64,000 bases of DNA from DATJGF01 sp035495315 (GTDB taxonomy: Bacteria; Verrucomicrobiota; Verrucomicrobiia; Limisphaerales; UBA8199): positions 1 to 64,000 of the forward strand of contig DATJGF010000158.1 in the NCBI GenBank assembly GCA_035495315.1. The letters run 5' to 3'. A program made the position numbers and the translations under genes. Below, piece after piece: positions 51,579 to 60,354 of this stretch (the stretch's first letter is position 1; each line of letters begins with the position of its first letter). The notes under the pieces were generated by a model, which was not told the DNA's origin, did not search any database, and saw only the letters and a list, made by a program, of their open reading frames with translations.

Positions 51579-52865
51579 ATGAGTATCAGCGAGAAGAGCA
51601 GTAGCAATGCATCTCCCCGAATCTTAGGCCGGCCGTTGCGAGTGCTCTTAGTCGAAGACTCGGAGCCGGATGCATTGTTGTTGAGGCGCGCGCTTGAGCG
51701 TGGTGGTTTTGCACCAACGACCAAACGCGTTTATACGGCTGAAGCTTTGGACCAGGCCTTACGGGAACAGGTGTGGGACATCATCCTCTGCGATCACGCC
51801 ATGCCGTATTTCAGCGCTCCCGAGGCCCTGGAGACCGTCCAAAAGCATGGCCTGGATGTACCATTCATTATAGTCTCAGGTTATATCGAGGAAGAGACCG
51901 CCATTGCCGCCATGAAGGCGGGAGCGCATGATTACATAATGAAAGACCGGCTGGCCCGACTAATGCCGGTGGTCGAACGGGAATTGCGTGAAGCGGAGGT
52001 CCGCCGCGCGCGACGTAAATCGGAAGCTGACCTTTTGCGAGCTCATGAGGAGCTCGAAATGCGCGTGGAACAGCGCACAGCGGATTTGCGCGCCGCCAAT
52101 CTCAAGCTGGAAAATGTCATCGACGAACGCAAGCGGCTCGAAAACGAACTGCTCGAGATTGCTGAAAATGAGAGGCGGCGTATCGGGTTCGATCTGCATG
52201 ATGATTTGGGGCAGAAACTCACCGGTGTGTCCATGATGATGAAAGGCCTGGAGCAACGCTTGGCGGACGACCGGCACGCTTGCCGCAACGAGGCGCGTAA
52301 AATTCAGGCGTTAATGGAAGACATCATCAACCATACCCACAATTTGGCCCATCAATTCAGCTCGCTGGATGTAAAGGGCGATGACCTTGCGACGGTGTTG
52401 AAGGGATTGGCGGAGAACGTCAAAAAGATGTTCGAGATCCACTGCTCGTTCAGTGTCAAAAGCACACTGCCGGAACTGCCCAAGCACACGACCGTGCAAC
52501 TTTACAAGATTGCGCAAGAGGCCGTCAGCAACGCGATTAAGCACGGAAAGGCAACCCAGGTTTCCCTCAGCATCGTCCGGCACGATGACCAGCTTTTCCT
52601 CACGATAAAGAACAACGGCTTGCCATTTTCCCCGCCGGTCGCTGCCAAGAACCGCATGGGTTTACGAATAATGAATTATCGTGCCAACACGATCGGGGCG
52701 CGTTTAGAAATCCAGCCGCTGGAGAAGAGTGGCACCCTCGTCACCTGTGCTCTGCCGTGCAAATCCAACTTGCGGCCGAACCGTTCGTTTTCAGTTCGAG
52801 AGGGCGAGCCGTCAGTCGACTCTTGTCATAAGGAATCCGAGCCCGTTCACGAAGCAAAGCCGTAG
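51579..52865 (+). CDS. Receiver-domain histidine kinase (REC-coiled coil-HisKA_3-HATPase)
   Basis: A 428-residue soluble sensor. An N-terminal receiver (~20-135; phospho-acceptor Asp72 in ILCDHAMP, Lys122) is followed by a coiled coil (~140-195), a HisKA_3 dimerisation domain with His207 in NERRRIGFDLHDDLGQ and a HATPase domain (EAVSNAIKHGKATQVSL; later GLRIMNYRANTIGA). This resembles NarX/DegS-type kinases that signal to LuxR-type regulators, but with an upstream receiver instead of a membrane sensor, so it probably relays from another kinase. No cognate regulator is next to it. Confidence 0.9.
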   Translation: MSISEKSSSNASPRILGRPLRVLLVEDSEPDALLLRRALERGGFAPTTKRVYTAEALDQALREQVWDIILCDHAMPYFSAPEALETVQKHGLDVPFIIVSGYIEEETAIAAMKAGAHDYIMKDRLARLMPVVERELREAEVRRARRKSEADLLRAHEELEMRVEQRTADLRAANLKLENVIDERKRLENELLEIAENERRRIGFDLHDDLGQKLTGVSMMMKGLEQRLADDRHACRNEARKIQALMEDIINHTHNLAHQFSSLDVKGDDLATVLKGLAENVKKMFEIHCSFSVKSTLPELPKHTTVQLYKIAQEAVSNAIKHGKATQVSLSIVRHDDQLFLTIKNNGLPFSPPVAAKNRMGLRIMNYRANTIGARLEIQPLEKSGTLVTCALPCKSNLRPNRSFSVREGEPSVDSCHKESEPVHEAKP

Positions 52866-53019
52866 ACTCGCGGCTACTGTGATCACAGGCCGTCCCTGCG
52901 CCTTTGAATTGTAAATGCACTAAGCTCGTCCGGGATTTGGTCGGCTTGGACCTCGTTTGCTTCCGGCGCGCTTTTTAGCTCGCGGCCCTAGGTTTTTTTC
53001 GCACCATAGGAAGACCAGC

Positions 53020-54297
53020 ATGGCCACGTCGGAAATGCAATCCCCAGGCGTCGTCTCGCAGCCGGGCGGGTTGCGGCAGGTCTCGGCGCAACAATGGAGG
53101 TCAGGTGTGGCGGCATGGCTGGGGTGGACGTTCGACGGGCTGGATATGCATCTCTATACGCTCGTGGCGGCCCCTTTTGTGGCACAACTGCTAGCCGCAC
53201 CGGGCACTACTGACGCACGCGTCGGCAGATACGGCTCGATCATCCAGGCCGCGTTCCTATTCGGCTGGGCCTTGGGCGGCGGGTTCTTTGGGCGTGTTGG
53301 TGACCGCCTCGGCCGCGCCCGCGCGTTGAGCTTAACGATTCTCACCTATGCGGCTTTTACCGGCCTTTCCTTTTTTGCTCAGTCGTGGTGGCATCTGATG
53401 ATTTTCCGGTTTCTGGCCGCGCTCGGGATTGGCGGCGAGTGGGCCGTCGGGGCTTCGCTCTTGTCAGAGACTTGGCCGCATCGCTGGCGTCCATGGATTG
53501 CAGCAGTGCTGCAAAGCGGCGTGAATGTGGGTGTTCTGGGCGCGGGTTTGGCAAATTATCTACTGGCATCTGCACCGCCGCGTTGTTTGTTTCTGGTGGG
53601 CGTGCTTCCAGCGCTGCTGGTGCTCTGGATACGACGCGCTGTGCCGGAACCGGAGGAATGGCTCTCCGCCAAACAGAAAGCGCATCACCAGGAACCGACG
53701 ATTCGCGACCTGTTTCGTGGCGAGACTCGCCGCATCACGATTTGGGTCGTTTTAGTCTGTGGTATTTCGCTGACGGCACATTGGGCCTTCATGTTCTGGC
53801 ATCAGCAACACCTGCGAAATCTTCCCGAAGTGCTGAGCTGGTCAGACGTTAAAAAGAACCAGCTGGCTAGCGGCGCGATGTATGTTGTGATGATTTTTTC
53901 GATTACTGGAAATTTTTTCGCCGCGTGGTTGGCTCGCTGGCTAGGTTACCGAATGGCCATTGTGATGCTGTTCCTTGGCTATTTTTTTGCCATGTTCGGC
54001 GCTTATTGTTTGGCGCGCGACCATGTCGCGCTTTTTTTCTGGTTCCCCTTAATCGGCTTCTGCCAGGGCGCTTTTGCTCTCTTCACCATGTATTTGCCAC
54101 CTTTATTCCCGACGCTTTTGCGCACGACCGGTGCGGGTTTTTCCTACAATATCGGCCGGATCACCGCGGCCTTGGGCACCGTCTTTTTCGGCCTGTTTTC
54201 TAAAGTTGGCGATCACCGCGCGGTGCTCTTTTATGCCGGTTTTCTTTTCTTGCCTGCCGCCGTGCTTGCCTGTTTCCTCCCGCGACTGCGGGACTAG
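53020..54297 (+). CDS. MFS transporter (aromatic acid/sialate symporter-like)
   Basis: A 425-residue major facilitator permease with about 12 hydrophobic helices. Start at 53020 is supported by AGGAAG 6 bp upstream. AAWLGWTFDGLDMHLYTLVA is the helix-1 DxxD-like motif of acid-symporter families (AAHS, NanT), and GFFGRVGDRLGRARAL is the MFS loop 2-3 motif. The substrate is probably a small organic acid or sugar acid, by family only. The uridine kinase gene follows after 18 bp and may be co-transcribed. Confidence 0.86.
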   Translation: MATSEMQSPGVVSQPGGLRQVSAQQWRSGVAAWLGWTFDGLDMHLYTLVAAPFVAQLLAAPGTTDARVGRYGSIIQAAFLFGWALGGGFFGRVGDRLGRARALSLTILTYAAFTGLSFFAQSWWHLMIFRFLAALGIGGEWAVGASLLSETWPHRWRPWIAAVLQSGVNVGVLGAGLANYLLASAPPRCLFLVGVLPALLVLWIRRAVPEPEEWLSAKQKAHHQEPTIRDLFRGETRRITIWVVLVCGISLTAHWAFMFWHQQHLRNLPEVLSWSDVKKNQLASGAMYVVMIFSITGNFFAAWLARWLGYRMAIVMLFLGYFFAMFGAYCLARDHVALFFWFPLIGFCQGAFALFTMYLPPLFPTLLRTTGAGFSYNIGRITAALGTVFFGLFSKVGDHRAVLFYAGFLFLPAAVLACFLPRLRD

Positions 54298-54315
54298 CCA
54301 CCAGGATAATTCTGC

Positions 54316-54951
54316 ATGCCCTCATCCCGCCGCGGTGCTCCTCCGGTGCTGATCGCCATCGTCGGTGGCAGCGGGTCCGGCAAGACCTGGCTCGCTAAGA
54401 AACTGGAAAGAGCCTTGGCACCCGATGCGATGCGCCTGTGTTTGGACAGTTTTTATCACGATCGCTCTCACTTGCCTCCGACCCGCCGCGCACGGATTAA
54501 TTTCGACCAACCCGGTGCGATTGATTGGGCGTTGGCGGAGGCGGCGGTGCGCTCTCTGATGAAAGGTGGTGTCGCACGCATCCCTTCCTATGATTTCAAG
54601 ACGCACAGCCGCTTCAAAGCGACACAGCTCTTGCAGCCCAAGCGTTTCATCATTCTTGATGGTTTATGGCTTCTCCGCCGACGCGCGTTGCGACCTTTCT
54701 TCCGCTGGCGGATCTATGTTGATTGTCCGATGCGAGTGCGCTTGCAGCGGCGATTGGACCGGGATACACGGCTTCGGGGCCGGTCGAAAGAATCGGTGAA
54801 GCGCCAGTTCCGGCAGATGGTGCAACCGATGCACCGGCGCTATGTTGCCCCCCAGGCCCGCTGGGCCGACCTGGTCCTGCCGGGCGATTGCCGTCCCCGC
54901 GATGTGGACCGCCTAGTCGCCCGGATCCGCGCAGGTGTTTGCCCCAATTGA
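54316..54951 (+). CDS. udk: Uridine kinase-like P-loop phosphotransferase
   Basis: A 211-residue P-loop kinase resembling uridine kinase, which phosphorylates uridine or cytidine in pyrimidine salvage. GGSGSGKT (17-24) is the Walker A motif, LCLDSFYHD (about 42-50) the DxFY substrate motif and FDQPGAIDW the FDHPxAxD region; KRFIILDGLWLLRR carries the later acidic site. The lid (RRLDRDTRLRGRS) is short but recognisable. An exact enzyme specificity is not certain, as related phosphoribulokinase-like proteins share these motifs. Confidence 0.82.
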   Translation: MPSSRRGAPPVLIAIVGGSGSGKTWLAKKLERALAPDAMRLCLDSFYHDRSHLPPTRRARINFDQPGAIDWALAEAAVRSLMKGGVARIPSYDFKTHSRFKATQLLQPKRFIILDGLWLLRRRALRPFFRWRIYVDCPMRVRLQRRLDRDTRLRGRSKESVKRQFRQMVQPMHRRYVAPQARWADLVLPGDCRPRDVDRLVARIRAGVCPN

Positions 54952-55031
54952 CCCTGGCCTGATTCTCCGCGATTTTGGCGCACCGTCGACCTGCCTGATG
55001 CGGCCGGTTCCCGGCGGGTTGTTCCACACTT

Positions 55032-57500
55032 ATGGAAAAATACATCTGCGTGCACGGCCATTTTTACCAGCCGCCGCGTGAAAATCCCTGGCTCGAAACA
55101 GTTGAGCTGCAGGATTCTGCGGCGCCGTACCACGATTGGAATGAACGTATCGCGGCGGAGTGTTACGCGCCCAACGCGACGGCACGCATACTGGATGGCG
55201 AGGGCCGGATTGCTGAAATCACCAACAATTACTCCAAAATCAGTTTTAATTTCGGCGCGACACTGTTGGCCTGGATGAAGGACAAAATGCCTGAGATGCA
55301 CGAAGCGATTGTCGCGGCCGATCGTTTAAGCCAGGAACGTTACTCCGGTCACGGCTCCGCCCTGGCGCAAGTTTACAACCATATGATCCTGCCGCTGGCC
55401 AATACCCGCGACAAATACACGCAGGTGCTTTGGGGCATTCGTGATTTTGAATCTCGCTTCGGGCGGACACCGGAAGGCATGTGGTTGTCGGAAACGGCCG
55501 CCGATGCGCCGACACTCGAGGTGTTGGCGGAACTCGGAATCAAGTTCACGGTGCTTTCCCCCTTTCAGGCCAGCCGCGTCCGCGAGATTGGAAAACGCAA
55601 TTCCCGCGATGTGAATGGCGGGCAAATTGATCCTACTCGCCCTTATCGGATGAAACTGCCATCGGGCCGGACTATTGCGTTGTTTTTTTACGACGGACCG
55701 GTTTCGCAGGCGGTTGCGTTCGAAGGGCTGCTGACGAGCGGCGAACGCCTGGCGCACCGCCTGATGAGCGCTTTTAACGATCGGCGGCCTTGGGATCAAC
55801 TCGTGAATGTCGCGACCGACGGGGAATCGTACGGGCATCATCATCGCCATGGGGAGATGGCGCTGGCATACGCGCTGCAATACGTCGAGAGTCAAAAACT
55901 CGCGCGGTTGACCAATTACGGGGAGTACTTGGAAAAGCATCCGCCGACGCACGATGCGCAGATCCATGAGAAGAGTTCGTGGAGTTGCGTGCATGGCGTC
56001 GGCCGCTGGATGACCGACTGTGGCTGCAACAGCGGCGGACATCCAGGCTGGAACCAGGGCTGGCGGGCGCCCTTGCGTCAATCGTTGGACTGGTTACGCG
56101 ACGAGTTGTCGCCGTTGTATGAGGCGAAGGCCCAGGAGTTCCTGCGGGACCCGTGGAAAGCGCGAAATGATTATATCTCGGTCATCCTGGATCGTTCGCC
56201 TGAAACCCAGGATCGATTTTTCGCGGAGAATGCCTCGCGGGAGTTGAATGAACAGGAGAAGGTGACCGTGCGCAAACTGCTCGAGTTGCAGCGACACGCG
56301 ATGCTGATGTATACAAGCTGTGGCTGGTTCTTTGATGAAGTCTCGGGGATCGAAAGCGTTCAGGTCGTGCAGTATGCGGCGCGCGCGCTGCAACTAGCGC
56401 AGGAGATCTTTGGCAAAGACCTCGAGCCAGGTTTTCTCGAGCGCTATCAAACCGCCAAAAGCAACATCGCAGAGACCGGTGATGGCCGGAAGATTTTCAG
56501 CCGCTTTGTCAAACCGGCGATGATCGATTGGCCCAAAACAGCCGCGCATTACGCCATTAGTTCCATGTTCCACCAGTACAACACTCCGACCAGAATCTTT
56601 TCCTATCGTTTCGAGGATGAAGATCGGCATGTGCTCAGCTCGGGCAAGACCCACCTGTCGGTCGGCCGAACTAAAGTCACCTCAGAGATCACGCACGAAT
56701 CACGGGTCCTGGTTTACGGCATTTTCTATATGGGCGAGCACAACCTGACCGGTGCGGTGCGGGAGTTTGAGTCCGAGGTGGCTTACCAGACGATCGTCAC
56801 GGATTTGAAAGCGGCGTACGAACGCGTCGATTTTCCCGAAATGATACGGGCGATCGATCGTCATTTCGGCAGCGTCACCTATTCGCTTCAGTCGCTTTTC
56901 AAGGATGAACAGCGTCGTATTTTAAATGAAATCCTCGCGTCAACGCGAGAAGATCTGGAAAGCCGTTTCCGGTTGATTGCCGAGCGCTACGCCCCGTTGA
57001 TGAAATTCCTGCAGAGCGCCGGTGCGCCGTTGCCCGCCGGCCTGGAAACCGTGTCGGATTTTGTTCTGCACAGCGATATCGTGCGGCAAGTGGAAGCCGA
57101 GCCGGTGGACTTGGACCGCTTGCGCTCGCTGATCGAGGAAGCCCAATCGCGCCAAGCGCATGCCCTTGACGCGCAGGTCAGTTTCGTCGTTACCAAAAAG
57201 TTGGAGCAGATGATCCAGGCACTGGCCGACGACCCTGCTGGAGAAGCAGGTCGGATGGGCGCGCTTCGAAGTTTCGCCCACCTGATGATGCCGCTCCCGT
57301 TGGGCCTTAACCTGTGGAAGGTGCAAAACACCTACTGGGAGATGTGCCAAAGAACTCTGCCGGAATTCCATCAACGCGCCGCCGGCGGCGATGAGCAGGC
57401 GCAGGCCTGGCTCGAGAATTTTTTCCGTTTGGGCGAAACGCTCGGATTTGCGGTGAACCATTTAAAAACTGCGCCGGCGGGGGTGAAACTGGCGGCGTGA
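55032..57500 (+). CDS. Glycoside hydrolase family 57 protein with DUF3536
   Basis: An 822-residue cytoplasmic GH57 enzyme, acting on alpha-glucans. HGHFYQPPRENPW (from residue 8) is the GH57 start, Glu154 in GMWLSETA the nucleophile and Asp263 in VATDGESYGHH the acid/base. Residues ~400-800 belong to DUF3536, the usual C-terminal partner. GH57 members include amylopullulanase, 4-alpha-glucanotransferase and branching enzymes. It ends 1 bp before treY, so both are co-transcribed in a glycogen/trehalose locus. Confidence 0.9.
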   Translation: MEKYICVHGHFYQPPRENPWLETVELQDSAAPYHDWNERIAAECYAPNATARILDGEGRIAEITNNYSKISFNFGATLLAWMKDKMPEMHEAIVAADRLSQERYSGHGSALAQVYNHMILPLANTRDKYTQVLWGIRDFESRFGRTPEGMWLSETAADAPTLEVLAELGIKFTVLSPFQASRVREIGKRNSRDVNGGQIDPTRPYRMKLPSGRTIALFFYDGPVSQAVAFEGLLTSGERLAHRLMSAFNDRRPWDQLVNVATDGESYGHHHRHGEMALAYALQYVESQKLARLTNYGEYLEKHPPTHDAQIHEKSSWSCVHGVGRWMTDCGCNSGGHPGWNQGWRAPLRQSLDWLRDELSPLYEAKAQEFLRDPWKARNDYISVILDRSPETQDRFFAENASRELNEQEKVTVRKLLELQRHAMLMYTSCGWFFDEVSGIESVQVVQYAARALQLAQEIFGKDLEPGFLERYQTAKSNIAETGDGRKIFSRFVKPAMIDWPKTAAHYAISSMFHQYNTPTRIFSYRFEDEDRHVLSSGKTHLSVGRTKVTSEITHESRVLVYGIFYMGEHNLTGAVREFESEVAYQTIVTDLKAAYERVDFPEMIRAIDRHFGSVTYSLQSLFKDEQRRILNEILASTREDLESRFRLIAERYAPLMKFLQSAGAPLPAGLETVSDFVLHSDIVRQVEAEPVDLDRLRSLIEEAQSRQAHALDAQVSFVVTKKLEQMIQALADDPAGEAGRMGALRSFAHLMMPLPLGLNLWKVQNTYWEMCQRTLPEFHQRAAGGDEQAQAWLENFFRLGETLGFAVNHLKTAPAGVKLAA

Positions 57501-57501
57501 G

Positions 57502-60354
57502 ATGAGCAATTTGGGCAGTTCGGCAGGGCGCACGCCATGGGCGACGTACCGCTTGCAGTTCAACCGGCAGTTTACTTTCGCGCAGGCCGCCGAACTTGTG
57601 CCGTATTTGCACGAACTTGGCATCTCCGATGCCTATGCTTCTCCCCTATTTCAAGCCCGCCCGGAAAGTCTCCACGGCTACGATGTGTGCGATTTTACCA
57701 GGTTGAATCCGGCGCTCGGATTGCGCGCTCAGTTCGAACAATTCACGACTGGTTTGCAGCAATTGGGAATGGGCCTGCTGCTCGATATTGTGCCCAACCA
57801 CATGGGCGCTGATCTATCTAATGAATGGTGGCTCGACGTGCTCCGCAGCGGACTGGCATCCCCCTATGCACATTGGTTTGATATCGATTGGCAAGCGCCG
57901 GGATGCGAAGGAAAAGTAACACTCCCGTTGTTGGAAGACGACTATGGAACCGTTCTGGCTACCGGAAAGCTTCGACTGGGGTTTGATGGAGAATTTTCCC
58001 TAGCGTATTACGAACGCAAGTTTCCTGTTTCGTCGCGATCATACTTCGAGATTCTGCAAGCACTTTTGGCATGGGGCTCGAATCATCGTCGATCCCACAA
58101 GTTCCTGGGCGAACTGGAGCAGTTGGTTCGTGATTTCCATGATTTTCAGGAAAGAGGTGGCTTTGATGGTGTTGTTTTCCGCAAACTAAGACTGCATACT
58201 CAGGGACTTATTCGGCACTCGGTAGAGCTGGGCGAGGACCTGGCCGATTTGCTCGAGACACTGAACGGGGAAACCAATACTCCCGCTTCCTTCGATCGCC
58301 TGCACAGCATTCTCCAGCAACAGCATTATCGCCTCGCCGATTGGCGAATTGGCCCTGAGGAGATCAATTATCGACGATTTTTCGATATTACAGATTTAGT
58401 GTCTCTGCGCATGGAGCGGCGGGAGGTATTTGAGGCGACGCATCGCTTGATTTTGGAGCTCATTCGAGAACGCAGGGTCACTGGTTTGCGCATCGATCAT
58501 CCTGACGGCTTGTGGAATCCTAGACAATATTTCGAACGACTCCAAGCTGCCGTCGGGATGTCACACACTCCGCTCTATGTCGTTATAGAAAAGATCCTTA
58601 CCGGCGACGAGGTTTTGCGTGTGGATTGGCCTGTAGCGGGAACTACTGGTTACGATTTTCTCAACCGCGTCAACGGCCTGTTTGTAGATAGTGACCAGGC
58701 TCAAGACTTTGATGCGCTCTACCGTGACTTCACTGGATGCCAGATTGATTGCGCCGACTTGGTATACACCTGCAAAAAGCAAGTCTTGTTCAGTTCTTTT
58801 ATCGGTGAATTAGGGTCTTTGGCGCGCCGACTCCAGCGATTAGCCGGTGCGACGCTGCTCGGTCAGGATTTTAGCCTCAAACAATTGGAGACAGTGCTGG
58901 TCGAGGTAATCGCGTGTTTCCCCGTGTATCGAACCTATCTTGACGAAAAGACCGATAAGATAACGGCAATGGATCGGGATCACTGCGTTGCGGCGATTGA
59001 TGCAGCACTTGCCAGAGCGCCTGGATTGGATCATCCGATCGCACAGTTCCTCAAACAGGTCCTCCTGTTGGAGCCATTCCCGGATTTTGGCAGCGCGGAG
59101 ATTCAGGCCGCACGGGAATTTGTGATGCGGTTTCAGCAGCTCACTAGCCCTTTAATGGCGAAGGGGTTGGAGGATACCGCGTTTTACAATTTCAACCGAC
59201 TCATTTCTTTAAATGAGGTCGGCGGCAACCCAGACCAATTTGGGACCGATGTTCAGGTGTTCCACGCGTATAACGCCGCGCAATTTCCGCGCTGGCCCGG
59301 GTCGCTTCTTGCGACCGCCACGCACGATACTAAACGCGGCGAAGATGCGCGGGCGCGCATCAATGTGCTTTCGGAAATGCCTCAGCAATGGGCAGAGGCG
59401 CTGGCACTTTGGAGCCGCATTAATAGGGAAAAGAAACAAATGGTGGACAGCCGTGCCGCACCGCACCCCAACGATGAATATCTCTTTTATCAGGCACTTC
59501 TGGGCGCCTGGACAACGGGGGCTGAAACGGCTGACGGTCTGCGGCAACTCCGCGAACGCCTGAGTGATTACATGCTCAAAGCCGTTCGTGAGGCGAAAAC
59601 CCACTCCAGCTGGACCCGCCCTAATAGTCCTTACGAGGACGCGGTGCATGATTTTGTTGAACAACTCCTCGATTCTCGGCCCGACAATCGCTTCTTGCAT
59701 CATTTCAAGCCATTTCAACGGAGGATCGCATTTTATGGGCAGTTCAATTCCCTTTCGCAAACGTTGCTCAAAATGACGTCCCCTGGCGTGCCTGACTTCT
59801 ATCAAGGCGCAGAACTCTGGGATTTTAACCTGGTTGATCCCGACAATCGGCGTCCGGTGGATTACTCGCGGCGGCGGCGATTGCTCGTCGATCTCAAGGC
59901 GCGGTTCAGCGGGGGCGGGCCAGAAGCTTCCGGATCATTGATAGACCTGTTGGATCCTAACAATTCCGGTGAAGCGAAACTCTTTCTGATCTGGCGAACG
60001 CTGCAATTTCGGCGCAATCACGCCGCGCTATTCCAGCAAGGCAACTATCTGCCGCTCTCCGCGGTTGGTTCAAAACAGAAGCACGTCTGCGCGTTTGCGC
60101 GGGTAATGGGCAAGCAAGCATTTGTGACTGTGGCCCCGCGATTGGTGGTCGGGTTGGTGGATGGGGCCGAGCGCTCTCCGATGGGCAAGGAGGTGTGGCA
60201 CGAAACCAAACTGCAACTACCAGTCCTAATCCACGGCAAACAGTATCAGAATGTGCTAACGGGCGAGTTACACATCATCGCCGAACCGAACACCGGCTTG
60301 CTGGTGGGCGACGTGCTGGCACATTTCCCTGTCGCATTACTCCAAAGGATTTAA
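57502..60354 (+). CDS. treY: Malto-oligosyltrehalose synthase
   Basis: Converts the reducing end of maltodextrin to a trehalose unit by intramolecular transglycosylation, first step of the TreY-TreZ route. TYRLQFNRQFTF, YASPLFQARPESLHGYDVCD and LLLDIVPNHMG are TreY hallmarks; the catalytic Asp (GLRIDHPDGLWNP), Glu (YVVIEKILTGDE) and Asp (TATHDTKRGEDARARI) are present. Length 950 is somewhat longer than the typical 700-900. It follows the GH57 gene with 1 bp between them. Its stop codon overlaps the facing debranching gene's stop in TTAA. Confidence 0.95.
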   Translation: MSNLGSSAGRTPWATYRLQFNRQFTFAQAAELVPYLHELGISDAYASPLFQARPESLHGYDVCDFTRLNPALGLRAQFEQFTTGLQQLGMGLLLDIVPNHMGADLSNEWWLDVLRSGLASPYAHWFDIDWQAPGCEGKVTLPLLEDDYGTVLATGKLRLGFDGEFSLAYYERKFPVSSRSYFEILQALLAWGSNHRRSHKFLGELEQLVRDFHDFQERGGFDGVVFRKLRLHTQGLIRHSVELGEDLADLLETLNGETNTPASFDRLHSILQQQHYRLADWRIGPEEINYRRFFDITDLVSLRMERREVFEATHRLILELIRERRVTGLRIDHPDGLWNPRQYFERLQAAVGMSHTPLYVVIEKILTGDEVLRVDWPVAGTTGYDFLNRVNGLFVDSDQAQDFDALYRDFTGCQIDCADLVYTCKKQVLFSSFIGELGSLARRLQRLAGATLLGQDFSLKQLETVLVEVIACFPVYRTYLDEKTDKITAMDRDHCVAAIDAALARAPGLDHPIAQFLKQVLLLEPFPDFGSAEIQAAREFVMRFQQLTSPLMAKGLEDTAFYNFNRLISLNEVGGNPDQFGTDVQVFHAYNAAQFPRWPGSLLATATHDTKRGEDARARINVLSEMPQQWAEALALWSRINREKKQMVDSRAAPHPNDEYLFYQALLGAWTTGAETADGLRQLRERLSDYMLKAVREAKTHSSWTRPNSPYEDAVHDFVEQLLDSRPDNRFLHHFKPFQRRIAFYGQFNSLSQTLLKMTSPGVPDFYQGAELWDFNLVDPDNRRPVDYSRRRRLLVDLKARFSGGGPEASGSLIDLLDPNNSGEAKLFLIWRTLQFRRNHAALFQQGNYLPLSAVGSKQKHVCAFARVMGKQAFVTVAPRLVVGLVDGAERSPMGKEVWHETKLQLPVLIHGKQYQNVLTGELHIIAEPNTGLLVGDVLAHFPVALLQRI

